A stretch of DNA of 64,000 bases from JBMOUD01 sp049319665 (GTDB taxonomy: Bacteria > Pseudomonadota > Gammaproteobacteria > Enterobacterales > Enterobacteriaceae), in the NCBI RefSeq assembly GCF_049319665.1, contig NZ_JBMOUD010000008.1:62001-126000 (forward strand). The letters run 5' to 3'. Within the stretch, counting starts at the first letter, position 1; every line of letters begins with the position of its first letter. Below, in pieces: positions 20,928-32,871 of the stretch. Below the pieces are notes generated by a model, which did not search any database, was not told the origin of the DNA, and saw only the letters and a list, made by a program, of their open reading frames with translations. Made by a program: the position numbers and the translations under genes.

Positions 20928-21008
20928 CATGGTTGGTCATCCCTTTGGTCAGGCGATGTGATATCGCCTTGGGTGTTACAAACGCTATTTGAAAAGATGA
21001 CCAACATG
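20928..21008. repeat. Nested inverted-repeat element
   Basis: Outer arms CATGGTTGGTCATC (20928-20941) and GATGACCAACATG (20996-21008) pair with one bulged G. Inside lies a hairpin GGCGAT/ATCGCC (20952-20968). The architecture resembles the element at 55981-56056, whose arms are different in sequence but share the CATG ends and the same bulged G. Confidence 0.6.
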
Positions 21009-21030
21009 CTTTTCTTGATGATGCTGTAAC

Positions 21031-21447
21031 TTACTTCTTAGTACGGATGTGTGGACCAGCTTTGTCCAGCACGCCGTTAACAAACTTGTGGCTATCTTCT
21101 GCACCAAAGATTTTAGCAAGTTCGATAGCTTCGTTGATCGCCACTTTGTAAGGGACGTCTTGGCGCTTGCTCAGTTCGAACAACGCCAGACGCAAAATCG
21201 CTCTTTCTACCTGACCCAGTTCTTCCAGTTGACGAGAAAGATAAGGTGCCATCAGCGCATCGAGTTTTTCTGCGCTGTTGGCCACGCCGCTCAGCAACTC
21301 ACGGAAATAGGTAATGTCGACGTCTTTGACATCCTGCTCGGTCAGGAATTCTAATTCAACATCGGCAATGTCGTTTTTCGACAACTGCCAAGAATAAAGC
21401 GCCTGAACGGCACATTCACGGGCGCGGCGACGAGCAGCAGGTTTCAC
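21031..21447 (-). CDS. nusB: Transcription antitermination factor NusB
   Basis: NusB binds boxA RNA with NusE (S10) and promotes antitermination of rRNA operons. The 138-residue product starts [21 protein letters not shown], with the conserved RNA-binding Arg-rich start and the block [28 protein letters not shown]. It lies 20 bases after ribH, in the conserved nrdR-ribD-ribH-nusB-thiL order. Confidence 0.98.
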   Translation of the reverse strand: MKPAARRRARECAVQALYSWQLSKNDIADVELEFLTEQDVKDVDITYFRELLSGVANSAEKLDALMAPYLSRQLEELGQVERAILRLALFELSKRQDVPYKVAINEAIELAKIFGAEDSHKFVNGVLDKAGPHIRTKK

Positions 21448-21467
21448 GGATTTCCCCTTAACTAGAT

Positions 21468-21938
21468 TCAGGCCTTAATAGCCTTGATAACATTAATCAT
21501 TTCCAGCGCGGTCAGGGCAGCTTCTGCACCTTTATTACCGGCTTTCGTCCCTGCACGCTCAATTGCTTGCTCAATACTTTCAGTAGTCAGCACACCAAAC
21601 GCAACCGGGATATCGCTGTTCATTGCAACGCTGGACAGGCCAGAGCTACATTCACCAGCAACGAATTCAAAATGGGCTGTGCCCCCACGAATAACGGTTC
21701 CCAAAGCAATAACCGCATCGTATTTTTTGCTGTTAGCCAGTGCGCGAGTTGCCAATGGCAATTCATAAGCACCTGGAACCCAGACAACAGTGATGTTGTC
21801 ATCAGCAACTTGACCGATACGTTTCAAGGCATCGACAGCACCAGAGAGCAGGCTATCGTTGATGAAATTATTAAAACGCGCGATTGCGATTGCGACTTTA
21901 GCGCTTGGCGTAGCTACAACACCTTCAATAACGTTCAT
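21468..21938 (-). CDS. ribH: 6,7-dimethyl-8-ribityllumazine synthase
   Basis: Lumazine synthase (ribE in E. coli naming) makes the riboflavin precursor from the ribityl pyrimidine and dihydroxybutanone phosphate. The start at 21938 ([11 protein letters not shown]) gives 156 residues, equal to E. coli, with a GGAAAG ribosome site; an upstream in-phase ATG adds eight unsupported residues. Key blocks are [23 protein letters not shown] and [15 protein letters not shown] with the catalytic His. About 170 bases separate it from ribD. Confidence 0.97.
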   Translation of the reverse strand: MNVIEGVVATPSAKVAIAIARFNNFINDSLLSGAVDALKRIGQVADDNITVVWVPGAYELPLATRALANSKKYDAVIALGTVIRGGTAHFEFVAGECSSGLSSVAMNSDIPVAFGVLTTESIEQAIERAGTKAGNKGAEAALTALEMINVIKAIKA

Positions 21939-22111
21939 TGTCTTTCCTTTAATTGGATTCAATTACTTGGTAACCCTAGCCGCAGGGGGCCGGATTCTAT
22001 CACATTATTACACTGCCGGGACATGCGATTGTGTAAATCATTCATGTACTAGCATACTCGTTTATCGAAGAGTCGATGGGTTCAGCAATTCTCCATCGAC
22101 CTGTATCAATT

Positions 22112-23218
22112 CTATTGGCGCTGTTTGAGGCGCAAACGTAAATCGGGGCCGACCTGACGCACGTCGTTTATCACAAACTCTGGCGCATCACGCAGATTTT
22201 GCAAACCTGGCAATAGGCAAAGTGGACGACCACTCTCCCCTAACAACTTTGGTGCCATATAAACGATCAACTCATCAACTAACCCTGCTTGCAACAATGC
22301 CCCGGCCAACCCGGCTCCAGCTTCAACCCATAGGCTGTTCACATTGCGCTTAGCCAATTGCATCATCAGCATCACCAGATCCAACTGGCCTTCTTTGGCA
22401 GAAACGGTCATCTGTTCAACATTTTCAGGCCAGTGTTGGCTGTCTTCTTGCAAGCGGGCGAGAAGTGTTTGCCCCGTCTGATGGATCAGCTTGTGTTCAG
22501 GCGTAACACGATTTTGGCTATCAATGATCACGCGAAGAGGCTGACGCAGGTCAGATAGTGGATAAAGACGCTGTGTTTCCTCACCCAACTCTTCCCAGCG
22601 CACTGTTAAAGAGGGATCGTCTGCCAGCACGGTGGCACTGGTACTGAGAATAGCGGAGCTTTCAGCCCGAAAACGCTGCACATCACGACGCGCTTCAGGT
22701 GAGGTAATCCACTGGCTTTCGCCCGAGGCCATCGCCGTGCGTCCATCGAGTGAAGCAGCCATTTTCAGCTGAATATACGGGAAACCGGTACGCATGCGTT
22801 TTAAGAAGCCAAGATTAGCGGCTTCCGCCTGGCTGTGCAGCAGCCCGTGGCTGACATCAAGCCCTGCTTGTTTCAGGCGATATAAACCACGGCCAGCGAC
22901 TTCAGGATTAGGATCTTGCATCGCAGCCACTACGCGAGTGATGCCAGCAGCCAATAGTGCATCGGCACAAGGCGGCGTGCGGCCGTGATGACTACAAGGC
23001 TCTAGCGTCACATAAGCGGTTGCGCCTTTAGCTCGCTCTCCGGCCATACGTAATGCGTGAACTTCAGCATGAGGTTCGCCAGCGCGGAAATGATATCCTT
23101 CGCCGACAATTTCGCCATCACGAACAATAACACACCCTACATTCGGGTTTGGGGTTGTGGTAAAACGCCCCAGACGCGCCAACTCAAAGGCGCGTGCCAT
23201 ATAGAATTCATCACCCAT
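22112..23218 (-). CDS. ribD: Bifunctional riboflavin biosynthesis deaminase/reductase RibD
   Basis: RibD deaminates and then reduces the pyrimidine intermediate of riboflavin synthesis. The chosen start (MGDEFYMARAFELARLGRF) has a GAAGAG ribosome site and gives 368 residues, against 367 in E. coli; the earlier in-phase ATG lacks a ribosome site. The cytidine-deaminase-like zinc site is visible as HAE (about 50) and PCSHHGRTPPC (about 75-84); the reductase domain follows from about 150. It lies 43 bases after nrdR. Confidence 0.97.
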   Translation of the reverse strand: MGDEFYMARAFELARLGRFTTTPNPNVGCVIVRDGEIVGEGYHFRAGEPHAEVHALRMAGERAKGATAYVTLEPCSHHGRTPPCADALLAAGITRVVAAMQDPNPEVAGRGLYRLKQAGLDVSHGLLHSQAEAANLGFLKRMRTGFPYIQLKMAASLDGRTAMASGESQWITSPEARRDVQRFRAESSAILSTSATVLADDPSLTVRWEELGEETQRLYPLSDLRQPLRVIIDSQNRVTPEHKLIHQTGQTLLARLQEDSQHWPENVEQMTVSAKEGQLDLVMLMMQLAKRNVNSLWVEAGAGLAGALLQAGLVDELIVYMAPKLLGESGRPLCLLPGLQNLRDAPEFVINDVRQVGPDLRLRLKQRQ

Positions 23219-23261
23219 TATCGTCTCTTCACCCGCTATCATTGGTATCAGCTATTAACGC

Positions 23262-23711
23262 TTAATCTTGCAGACGAGCAATCTCTTCGCCGAATTCGCG
23301 AATATCTTCAAAACTGCGATAAACCGAGGCAAAACGGATATAGGCCACTTTATCGAGCTTTTTCAACGCATCCATCACCAGATTGCCAATCATTTTTGCC
23401 GGGACTTCGCGTTCACCGGTGGCACGCAACTGGGATTTAATATGGTTAATCGCCGTTTCCACGTCGTCAGAACTCACCGGACGTTTTTCTAATGCTTTGA
23501 GGAAACCACCGCGCAGCTTGTCTTCATTGAAAGGTTCACGCACTTCATTACTTTTGATGACGCGTGGCATCACAAGCTCCGCGATTTCAAAAGTTGTAAA
23601 ACGTTCGTGGCAAACCAGACATTGGCGGCGACGGCGAACTTGCGATCCATCCCCCACTAGTCGGGAGTCGATTACTTTGGTATCAACAGCGGCACAAAAT
23701 GGGCAATGCAT
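23262..23711 (-). CDS. nrdR: Transcriptional repressor NrdR
   Basis: NrdR represses ribonucleotide reductase genes in response to ATP/dATP. The 149 residues match the E. coli length. The N-terminal zinc ribbon shows CPFC and CLVC pairs (residues 3-6 and about 31-34) and the ATP-cone domain follows (about 49-139). It heads the riboflavin-nusB cluster, as in other gammaproteobacteria. Confidence 0.98.
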   Translation of the reverse strand: MHCPFCAAVDTKVIDSRLVGDGSQVRRRRQCLVCHERFTTFEIAELVMPRVIKSNEVREPFNEDKLRGGFLKALEKRPVSSDDVETAINHIKSQLRATGEREVPAKMIGNLVMDALKKLDKVAYIRFASVYRSFEDIREFGEEIARLQD

Positions 23712-23906
23712 AGCACTTCCTGCTTGGGGCGAAAACTGAAGCCTAGTTTACCCCGAAGTGAGCGGACAACAAAGACCGGCGCGAAATTGACTGATTATTC
23801 AGATAAATTTTGGCACTAACTGTTTACAATCTATCCCCTATAATCACCGATTACGCTATCTTAAATTCAAGTAATAATATTTGGCTCCCGATAAGGAACA
23901 ACCATC

Positions 23907-24506
23907 ATGCTCTTAAATTTTCGCGCTCTTTTCGCCGCTTCAGCACTACTGAGCCTAGCTGGCTGCGCGCAGCAGAACCCGGAACTTCCCAAGCTGAAGA
24001 GCGAAATTACCCAATTGAACCAGAAATTACAGCGCTTGACCGATGTCGCAACCGCACTTGAACAACAGGCGACGCTCAATCGCCAATCGGCTGGCGGCAT
24101 CTATTTGCTCCCTGCTGCCAATACGCCAGCGCTGCTAAAAACTGATTTCGGTAATATCAGCTTTAGCATCAGTAAAATCGGCGCTTTTGAAACGGGCAGC
24201 ACCGGAATATTAACGGCTCAAGAAACCTCGGGCAGAAATCTGCCCGTCTTTACTGCACAACTAGATTGGGGCCAGGTTGACCCGGTAACGGGTAAGCCGC
24301 TCACTGCGGATATGCAAACACAAACCATTACCGTGACCGCAGATTTACTGCCAAGCGCAACGCAAACGCTGGAAATTCATTTAGCACACATTGCCCCTGA
24401 AATGTTGGGTTTCATCCGTTTGCACAATGTACAGCCTATTAATGGGCAACCGGTTAACGCAACGACAAGCCCTGCGGTTGCTTCAGGGCAAGCTACTGCG
24501 CAATAA
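23907..24506 (+). CDS. yajI: DUF3251 lipoprotein YajI
   Basis: This is a predicted lipoprotein without a known activity. The 199-residue precursor has the signal MLLNFRALFAASALLSLAGC with acylated Cys20, a short coiled-coil segment (about 30-55) and the DUF3251 domain. The position between nrdR and the sec genes matches E. coli yajI. A bidirectional palindrome terminator separates it from secF. Confidence 0.88.
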   Translation: MLLNFRALFAASALLSLAGCAQQNPELPKLKSEITQLNQKLQRLTDVATALEQQATLNRQSAGGIYLLPAANTPALLKTDFGNISFSISKIGAFETGSTGILTAQETSGRNLPVFTAQLDWGQVDPVTGKPLTADMQTQTITVTADLLPSATQTLEIHLAHIAPEMLGFIRLHNVQPINGQPVNATTSPAVASGQATAQ

Positions 24507-24550
24507 CAATATCGTGCACTAAATTGATGTTCCGCCGAAATTTAAACAAA

Positions 24551-24576
24551 AAAATGGCCTCAATTGAGGCCATTTT
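24551..24576. terminator. Bidirectional terminator yajI/secF
   Basis: A perfect 26-base palindrome with AAAATGGCCTCAA as its half-site lies between convergent genes, flanked by A and T runs on both sides. Confidence 0.9.
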
Positions 24577-24600
24577 ATTTTTTCATATCTATAAAGCAGA

Positions 24601-25575
24601 TTAAGGCAGAAGCGAAGGCTGATCGGCCCCTTCTTTCTCAACTTTCTGCTGCAGCATATGTTCGCGTCTCATACCCAGTTTTAGGGCCAGAGCCGACGCA
24701 ACATAGATAGATGAAATCGTACCGATTGACACCCCGATCAGCATCGTCAGAGAGAAGCCTTTAAGCAACGCGCCACCGAAGATGAACAGCATCAATACCA
24801 CCATCAGCGTCGTTGCCGAGGTCATGATGGTACGGCTCAGGGTTTGCGTCAGGGACACGTTCATAATTTCGTAAGGCGTTCCGCGACGGATCTTGCGGAA
24901 GTTTTCACGAATACGGTCCGAAACCACAATATGGTCATTCAGCGAGTAACCGATTACCGACATCAAAGAAGCGATAATGGTCAGGTCAACTTCAATCTTG
25001 AACAGCGATAACACGCCCATCGTCAAGATAACGTCTACCGCTAGCGCGATAACCACGCCCAGCGCCAAACGCCATTCAAAACGGAAGCCGACGTAAATCA
25101 GGATAGAAATCAACGCAATCAGCAGTGCCATCGCACCCGCTTGCGCCAAATCACTCCCGACACTCGGCCCAACAAATTCGACACGTTTTACCGTGGCGCT
25201 TTTGTCGATATCGGCGTTAATCAGATTGATCACTTTAGCACCTAACTCCTGGCCCGCTGCATTGCTTGATGCAGGCGGTAAACGCACCACGACATCGCGT
25301 GCGCTACCGAAGTTCTGTACTACCGGATCATGGAATCCGGCTTTATCAATCGCGTTACGCATATCATCGAGGTTGGCCGGTTGTGTCAGGGTGATTTCAA
25401 TCACCGTACCACCGGTAAAATCCAGACCCCAGTTGAACCCGCGAACCCCCATAATCACAACAGATGCGATTAACAACAGGACAGAGATACAAAATGCCAC
25501 GTTGTCCCAGCGCATAAAGTCATAAACTTTACGGCCGTAGTTCAGTTGTTCAACACTATATTCTTGCTGTGCCAC
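24601..25575 (-). CDS. secF: Protein translocase subunit SecF
   Basis: SecF works with SecD to pull proteins through SecYEG using proton motive force. The likely start is GTG at 25575 ([23 protein letters not shown]), which gives 324 residues and aligns with the E. coli protein; a longer in-phase frame runs back into secD. Six membrane segments are present, with blocks [16 protein letters not shown] and [20 protein letters not shown]. The E. coli motif here has NDSIVVSDR, so the His is a small local difference. The start lies 10 bases after the secD stop. Confidence 0.96.
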   Translation of the reverse strand: MAQQEYSVEQLNYGRKVYDFMRWDNVAFCISVLLLIASVVIMGVRGFNWGLDFTGGTVIEITLTQPANLDDMRNAIDKAGFHDPVVQNFGSARDVVVRLPPASSNAAGQELGAKVINLINADIDKSATVKRVEFVGPSVGSDLAQAGAMALLIALISILIYVGFRFEWRLALGVVIALAVDVILTMGVLSLFKIEVDLTIIASLMSVIGYSLNDHIVVSDRIRENFRKIRRGTPYEIMNVSLTQTLSRTIMTSATTLMVVLMLFIFGGALLKGFSLTMLIGVSIGTISSIYVASALALKLGMRREHMLQQKVEKEGADQPSLLP

Positions 25576-25585
25576 AACGCACTCC

Positions 25586-27433
25586 TCAGATAGACAGCTT
25601 TTTAACGCGTTTGCCGCCGTAAACCAGGTTGACGATGGCACGGGTACCCACGATCGAGGTAAACATTGAGGTCGCCACACCAATCATGGTGGTGATCGCA
25701 AAGCCTTTAATCGAACCGGTCCCTACCGCATAAAGAATAATTGCCGTGATCAGGGTAGTAATGTTGGCATCGACGATACTTGAGAACGCGCCTTTATAGC
25801 CTTCATGGATCGACTGCTGAATGGAACGCCCATTGCGCAGCTCTTCCTTGATACGTTCATTAATCAGTACGTTAGCATCAACTGCTACCGCCAGTGTCAA
25901 TACGATACCTGCAATACCTGGCATCGTCAGTGTGGCGCCTGGCAGCAAGGACATAATCCCCACAATCAGCACCAGGTTGACGATAAGCGCAGTGGTCGCA
26001 ATCACACCAAATTTACGGTAGTAGACCACCATAAATAGGATCGACACTAGCAAGCCCCACAGACAAGCTTCCAGACCTTGGGTGATGTTTTGTGCACCCA
26101 TTGTCGGCCCAATCGTACGTTCTTCAACAATCTGAATTGGCGCGATCAAGGCACCTGCACGCAGCAGTAAGGAGAGCTGGCGAGCTTCGTTTGGATCATT
26201 AACACCGGTAATACGGAAGCTGTTCGCCAAGCGTGACTGAATAGTTGCCACGTTGATCACTTCTTCCTGCTTAGCCAGAATTGCACGACCCTTGGCATCT
26301 TTCTTACCGCTGTCTTTATACTCCACAAACAGGGTCGCCATCGGTTTACCGATATTGTCCTTGGTGAAGTTAGACATGCTATTACCGCCCGCGCTATCGA
26401 GGGAGATATTAACCTGCGGCTGGTTGTACTCATCCATGCTGGAGGTTGAATCGGTAATATGGTCGCCAGTCAGGATGACACGCTTATAAAGAACGATCGG
26501 ACGTCCATCACGCGTGTATTTCACTTCGCTGTCGCCAGGTACACGGCCAGAAGCAGCGGCGCTGGCATCAACATTGGTATTCACCAAACGGAATTCCAAA
26601 GTCGCTGTTGCACCCAAGATTTCTTTGGCGCGAGCAGTATCTTGAATACCCGGTAGCTCAACCACAATACGGTCAGAACCCTGACGCTGTACCAATGGCT
26701 CAGCAACGCCAAGCTGGTTCACACGGTTACGCAGGATGTTGATGTTTTGCTGAACCGCATACTCTTTCGCTTCGCTCAGACGGGCATCAGACATCACCAC
26801 ATTCAGTGCGTTATCACCATTGTTGGTAAACACCAAATCACGATGACGAGGAGAAAGATAATTTGAAGCCTGATCGCGGGTCGCAGCATCACGGAAGCGA
26901 ACCTGAACGCCATAGTTCGGGAGCTTACTTACTGTTGCGTAAGGGATTTTCTGGTCACGCAGATCAGAACGCATGTTATCCATGGTCTGTTCTTGCAATT
27001 TGCCAAGTGCCGTATCCATGTCAACTTCCATCAGGAAGTGCACGCCGCCTCGCAAATCGAGGCCCAGCTTCATTGGCTCAGCGCCCAGCATGCTTAACCA
27101 GGTCGGCGTAGCCGGTGCCAGGTTAAGTGCCACAACAAATTTGTCGCCCAGCGCGCCAGTGATGGCATCGCGTGCGCGAAGCTGAACGTCAGTGTCCTTG
27201 AATCGAGCAAGAATTGAGCCGTTTTCTAGCGCAATTGATTTGCTTTCGATTTTATCTTGATTTAGTACATCTCTGACTTGGTCCAGCGTTGCAACACTGG
27301 CGTCGGATCCCCGAGCGCCAGATATTTGAACAGCCGGATCCTCACCATAAAGGTTGGGAAGCGCATAAAGCAGACCGATGATGATCACAGCGATCAGCAT
27401 CAGATACTTCCACAAAGGATAACGGTTTAACAC
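25586..27433 (-). CDS. secD: Protein translocase subunit SecD
   Basis: SecD is the partner of SecF and has a large periplasmic P1 domain that captures emerging substrate. Starting at GTG 27433 ([16 protein letters not shown]) it has 615 residues, the E. coli length; an upstream in-phase ATG is less likely. Six membrane segments flank the periplasmic region. The conserved block [18 protein letters not shown] carries the Asp needed for proton-driven function. It lies 27 bases after yajC. Confidence 0.97.
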   Translation of the reverse strand: MLNRYPLWKYLMLIAVIIIGLLYALPNLYGEDPAVQISGARGSDASVATLDQVRDVLNQDKIESKSIALENGSILARFKDTDVQLRARDAITGALGDKFVVALNLAPATPTWLSMLGAEPMKLGLDLRGGVHFLMEVDMDTALGKLQEQTMDNMRSDLRDQKIPYATVSKLPNYGVQVRFRDAATRDQASNYLSPRHRDLVFTNNGDNALNVVMSDARLSEAKEYAVQQNINILRNRVNQLGVAEPLVQRQGSDRIVVELPGIQDTARAKEILGATATLEFRLVNTNVDASAAASGRVPGDSEVKYTRDGRPIVLYKRVILTGDHITDSTSSMDEYNQPQVNISLDSAGGNSMSNFTKDNIGKPMATLFVEYKDSGKKDAKGRAILAKQEEVINVATIQSRLANSFRITGVNDPNEARQLSLLLRAGALIAPIQIVEERTIGPTMGAQNITQGLEACLWGLLVSILFMVVYYRKFGVIATTALIVNLVLIVGIMSLLPGATLTMPGIAGIVLTLAVAVDANVLINERIKEELRNGRSIQQSIHEGYKGAFSSIVDANITTLITAIILYAVGTGSIKGFAITTMIGVATSMFTSIVGTRAIVNLVYGGKRVKKLSI

Positions 27434-27460
27434 GGCAGTTCCCTTCGGGAAAATCAAAAA

Positions 27461-27793
27461 TTAAAGCGCCTTCATCGTACCTTTCGGCAGAACGGCAGCC
27501 ACGAAGTCACGCTTGATCATCACTTCAGTGGTGTCATTGAGCGCAATTACCACATAACCCGTTTCAGCAACTTTGCTCACGCGACCGATCAGACCACCGG
27601 TGGTCATCACTTCGTCACCTTTACCGATAGAATCCATCAGTTTTTTGTGTTCTTTAGAACGCTTTTGCTGTGGGCGCAGGATCATGAAATAGAAAATCAG
27701 GCCAAATACCACCAGCATGATAACCAGAGAGTAAGGACTTCCCTGTGACGGAGCGCCTGTTGCAGCGACGGCATCAGAAATGAAAAGACTCAT
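27461..27793 (-). CDS. yajC: Sec translocon accessory subunit YajC
   Basis: YajC is a single-span inner-membrane protein that associates with SecDF and with the AcrB efflux pump. The length of 110 residues equals E. coli YajC. The hydrophobic span (about 20-38) is followed by the soluble signature RPQQKRSKEHKKLMDSIGKGDEVMTTGG. It precedes secD, and about 190 bases separate it from tgt. Confidence 0.97.
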   Translation of the reverse strand: MSLFISDAVAATGAPSQGSPYSLVIMLVVFGLIFYFMILRPQQKRSKEHKKLMDSIGKGDEVMTTGGLIGRVSKVAETGYVVIALNDTTEVMIKRDFVAAVLPKGTMKAL

Positions 27794-27982
27794 TAAAATT
27801 CCCTCATTGTTGTTATGGGACTAAAGTTTAAAAAAACGTCTGTAAAAGTACAGGCGATAAAACACAGTGACTTTAGCGTAATCCGCAGATTACGCTGTAA
27901 AACTAAAATGACTTCTTTAACACCATGATTGCTTGGTCAAAATCATGATTACGTAAGACCATGATTAATGAAAACCCAGCCC

Positions 27983-29233
<1,251 letters not shown>

Positions 29234-29435
29234 CTATTTTATGGTTCATTTTGATAAAAACGCGTCAGCCCGATGGTTCTGTGAAACAGGTTTCGTGATT
29301 CGCCAGACAACTATTTATAGTTATCTACTGAAGGTAGTGTATTATCGTCCCTCTTTATTTGTTATCAGGCAACTTTTGATACAAACACTAAAGATTTGAC
29401 TAAATATCCATATAACTACTCATCGGACTGACTAC

Positions 29436-30539
29436 ATGAGCGAAGCAGTTGCAAAGATCAAGCATCAATTTGATTCTATTGATATTCTTAGGGGATTTGC
29501 TGCAATATCAGTCGTTGTATACCACGTTATAGAACACATGAATTGGAAGGAGTTTCCTACAACAGGTATTTTATCTTGGTTCAGATATGGATGGATGGGA
29601 GTAGACCTATTCTTTGTTATTTCTGGATTTGTAATTTCACTATCGGCATTTAATCAGATTAATAAAAATGGTAGCCATCATTTTAAAAGAGAATTCCTTT
29701 CAAGAAGGGTAAGACGAATCGTTCCATTACACTACCTGACACTCTTTATTTTCATAGCCTTTATTTCTCCAACAGTAATATTTAACCATTTCTTCACTAA
29801 TCTAGTTTCACATTTATTATTTATTCATAATACTAACTATGATTATCATGGAGCCATAAATGGGAGTAACTGGTCATTAGGTGCAGAAATGCAATTTTAT
29901 ATACTTATTGCCTTGACTGCACAATGGCTTAAAAATGTTAAATGGTGGGTTCTAGCGGGTACCGCATTATTAATCTCTTATTCATGGAGATTTGCAGCAT
30001 TCAGCCTTGTTGATTTATCTCAACCTCTTGGTGTTTTCAAGTTATTTGTATCATCTACCCAGTTACCAGGTATGCTGGATGAGTTTGCGGCAGGTATTTT
30101 GTTGGCAAGACTAGTAACATCAGAAATCGGTGCAAAAATTCTTTCTTATAAATATGCTTCTAAGATCATATTGCTTATTGCCTCTATTGTAATATGCTAC
30201 CTATCTTTCTCTGTATATTTCAAATACGCCTCATTCTGGCAATACCCATATATGGTTGTATTTTTCAGAACAGCAATTGCTATATCTGCAGCAACAATCC
30301 TTCTATTCCTGTGTACTATAAAAGCACCTAAGTATATCAAGTTAGTATTATCACCTTTTTATTATTTAGGTACAATATCATATGGGATTTACCTATGGCA
30401 CTTGCCAATACTGCTATCAATAAAAAAAATCGAATGGCTTAGCCATTCTCAAGCCTTAGTTATCATTTTATCGATGACGTTAGTGATGTCTTCTTTATCA
30501 TGGCATTTCTTTGAAAAGAAATTTATTCTGAAAAACTAA
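29436..30539 (+). CDS. Acyltransferase 3 family membrane protein (OafA-like)
   Basis: Proteins of this family transfer acyl groups, usually acetyl, to surface polysaccharides such as lipopolysaccharide O-antigen. The 367-residue protein has about ten membrane segments and the N-terminal family motif FDSIDILRGFAAISVVVYHV with the catalytic His, then DLFFVISGFVIS and RRVRRIVPLHYL. There is no C-terminal SGNH domain. Codon use is strongly A/T-biased compared with the neighbours, a sign of transfer. It is a single gene in the islet between queA and tgt. The acceptor is unknown; O-antigen modification is the most likely role. Confidence 0.88.
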   Translation: MSEAVAKIKHQFDSIDILRGFAAISVVVYHVIEHMNWKEFPTTGILSWFRYGWMGVDLFFVISGFVISLSAFNQINKNGSHHFKREFLSRRVRRIVPLHYLTLFIFIAFISPTVIFNHFFTNLVSHLLFIHNTNYDYHGAINGSNWSLGAEMQFYILIALTAQWLKNVKWWVLAGTALLISYSWRFAAFSLVDLSQPLGVFKLFVSSTQLPGMLDEFAAGILLARLVTSEIGAKILSYKYASKIILLIASIVICYLSFSVYFKYASFWQYPYMVVFFRTAIAISAATILLFLCTIKAPKYIKLVLSPFYYLGTISYGIYLWHLPILLSIKKIEWLSHSQALVIILSMTLVMSSLSWHFFEKKFILKN

Positions 30540-30543
30540 ACAT

Positions 30544-30575
30544 AAAGCATGAGGATAATTATTCTCATGCTTTTT
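30544..30575 (+). terminator. Acyltransferase terminator
   Basis: AAAGCATGAG and CTCATGCTTT pair around a 10-base loop and lead into a T-rich tail, starting 5 bases after the gene's stop. Confidence 0.85.
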
Positions 30576-30748
30576 ATTCTTTTTAATGAAAAATAAATAA
30601 CATGCTTATTGTTGATAAGACATTAAAAACAATAAACTTAAAATAAAAACATGTTAATCAATAACTTAAAAACAGGAAGGGTGTCATCAGTCTCCCCAAA
30701 AACGCAAAGGTGTTACCAAGCCATCAAAAGGTAAAATAACTGAGTTTT

Positions 30749-30772
30749 CAACACCGGAAAAACAGTCCGATG
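30749..30772. repeat. 24-base direct repeat, queA side of islet
   Basis: This is the second exact copy of the tgt-leader sequence, about 70 bases after the queA stop on the reverse strand. The order queA, copy, islet, copy, tgt suggests the copy here was once the true tgt leader upstream part or was duplicated during insertion. Confidence 0.9.
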
Positions 30773-30841
30773 AAGTGATTCCGTGGCGTTACTGCCCGGA
30801 AGAAATAAGCCGGCGTGCAAGTTATGCGCACCGGCCAGAAA

Positions 30842-31912
30842 TTACTGACCGACCACTTCTTGTGGAGCCAGCGGGTTACGGTTGATGAACATCGCATCAC
30901 CATAACTAAAGAATCGGTACTGCTCGGCAACCGCCTGATGATAGGCGTTCATGGTATTTTTATACCCAGCAAACGCCGATACCAGCATGATCAGGGTAGA
31001 CTCTGGCAGGTGGAAATTAGTAATCAAGGTATCAACAATCTGATATTGATAGCCTGGGTAAATAAAGATGCTGGTGTCGTCCATAAATGGCGCGATCAAC
31101 GCATCCTGTGCCGCTTTCGCCGCACTTTCCAATGAACGTACTGACGTGGTACCCACTGCAATCACCCGGTTGCCACGCGCTTTACACGCCAATACCGCAT
31201 CAACCACGCTTTGCGGCACTTCTGCATATTCAGCATGCATCACATGCTCTTCGATAGTATCCACGCGCACTGGCTGGAATGTTCCCGCGCCAACATGCAG
31301 CGTGACAAACGCTAACTCAACGCCCTTCTCTTTCAAGGCATCCATCAACGGCTGGTCGAAGTGCAAGCCAGCGGTAGGTGCTGCTACCGCGCCCAAACGC
31401 TCGCTGTAAACCGTCTGATACAGCTCGCGGTCTGCATCTTCATCGGGACGGTCTATATAAGGAGGCAGCGGCATATGGCCGATTTCATCAAGCAGAGTAA
31501 AGACATCGCGATCTTCGTTAAATTCCAATTCGAATAACGTATCGTGGCGTGCCAGCATAGTAGCTTTGATATTTTCGTTATCCCCCAGCAACAACTCCGC
31601 GCCTGGTTTCGGCGATTTAGACGCACGGACATGGGCAAGAATACGATGCGAATCGAGAACACGCTCAACCAACACTTCAATTTTGCCGCCGCTGACTTTG
31701 CGACCAAACACTCGCGCAGGAATAACACGGGTATTATTGAATACCAGCAGATCGCCGGCCTGAATCTTGTCCAACACGTCAGTGAAAACGCCATGCGTCA
31801 ACGCGCCCGTTGGGCCATCCAGAGACAGTAAACGACATCCGCTGCGCTGCGCCTGCGGGTAGTGAGCAATCAGGGACTCGGGGAGTTCAAACGAAAAATC
31901 GGCAACGCGCAT
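30842..31912 (-). CDS. queA: S-adenosylmethionine:tRNA ribosyltransferase-isomerase
   Basis: QueA moves the ribosyl part of SAM onto preQ1 in tRNA to make epoxyqueuosine. The product has 356 residues, as in E. coli, starting [20 protein letters not shown], with blocks [22 protein letters not shown] and [20 protein letters not shown]. It normally leads the queA-tgt-yajC-secDF group; here the islet cuts it off from tgt. Confidence 0.98.
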   Translation of the reverse strand: MRVADFSFELPESLIAHYPQAQRSGCRLLSLDGPTGALTHGVFTDVLDKIQAGDLLVFNNTRVIPARVFGRKVSGGKIEVLVERVLDSHRILAHVRASKSPKPGAELLLGDNENIKATMLARHDTLFELEFNEDRDVFTLLDEIGHMPLPPYIDRPDEDADRELYQTVYSERLGAVAAPTAGLHFDQPLMDALKEKGVELAFVTLHVGAGTFQPVRVDTIEEHVMHAEYAEVPQSVVDAVLACKARGNRVIAVGTTSVRSLESAAKAAQDALIAPFMDDTSIFIYPGYQYQIVDTLITNFHLPESTLIMLVSAFAGYKNTMNAYHQAVAEQYRFFSYGDAMFINRNPLAPQEVVGQ

Positions 31913-32152
31913 AGCTTTCCACTTCCACTTAACAACAATAAATTATAACGGTAGCCATATACCTAGCCGCTTAGACAGGCTGCAATGCGCAGAACGTCAA
32001 TGAGCGATGGATATATACCTTAAATAATTGGCGGCCTAGTCTAGAGCCACAGGGCATTACCTGCAAGTTTTCAGCGGCAATCTTTCGCCCAAGTGACGTA
32101 ATTCGCACATTGATGTTCTTAGAATTCGAGCAGATTAGTTTATACTGGCGAA

Positions 32153-32734
32153 ATGAATTTTCTCGCGCACCTCCATTTGGCCAAATTGGCCGATAGCTCA
32201 TTGCTGGGTAACCTACTGGCGGATTTTGTTCGCGGTAACCCTGACGAGCTTTATCCGCCACATATCGTTAGCGGCATTCGTATGCATCGCCGGGTAGACA
32301 GCATGACTGACAGCCTGCCAGAGGTGAAACAGGCGCAGCGTCTGTTTCGCCCAGAATATCGACGCGTGTCAGCCATTACACTTGATGTAGTTTGGGATCA
32401 CTTTTTGTCGCTGAATTGGGACCAAATCGAACCCCACATCGCCCTGAAAGATTTCTTGCAGCTGAGTGCCAATGACATCACGCCTCATCTGCCCGATATG
32501 CCTGAACGATTTCGTAATATGAATCGTTATTTATGGTCAGAACGCTGGATGGAACGCTACGCTGAGTTGCCATTTATCGGCAGAGTACTTAACGGGATGG
32601 CGCAACGTCGCCCTAGATTAGCCGCGCTCGCTGATTCGTTTGCTGATGTTGAAAACAACTATGACGCACTCGAAGCATTGTTTTGGCAGTTTTATCCCAA
32701 CATGATGCATCAGGCAAAGATTCATGAAATTTAG
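32153..32734 (+). CDS. acpH: Acyl carrier protein phosphodiesterase
   Basis: AcpH removes the 4'-phosphopantetheine arm from holo-acyl carrier protein. The 193-residue product starts [28 protein letters not shown], which contains the metal-binding His and Asp of the HD-like fold, and has MHRRVD near residue 44. It is divergent from queA, as in E. coli. Confidence 0.96.
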   Translation: MNFLAHLHLAKLADSSLLGNLLADFVRGNPDELYPPHIVSGIRMHRRVDSMTDSLPEVKQAQRLFRPEYRRVSAITLDVVWDHFLSLNWDQIEPHIALKDFLQLSANDITPHLPDMPERFRNMNRYLWSERWMERYAELPFIGRVLNGMAQRRPRLAALADSFADVENNYDALEALFWQFYPNMMHQAKIHEI

Positions 32735-32871
32735 ATGACAGATGAGATCTTCGCCTGATAGTTCGTTACTATCCGATCGATTGGTCTAATCGGGTTTATT
32801 CACCTGCGACTTGAGCCTATACTAGCCGCAGATCTATTGTCTTTTCTTACCAACGATAATAAGGAGCTCTC

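Noticed and set aside
30660..30840. Open frame running across the 24-base repeat toward the queA stop
   Set aside because: It has no start with a ribosome site and overlaps the queA end region; it is more likely chance or a decayed remnant.
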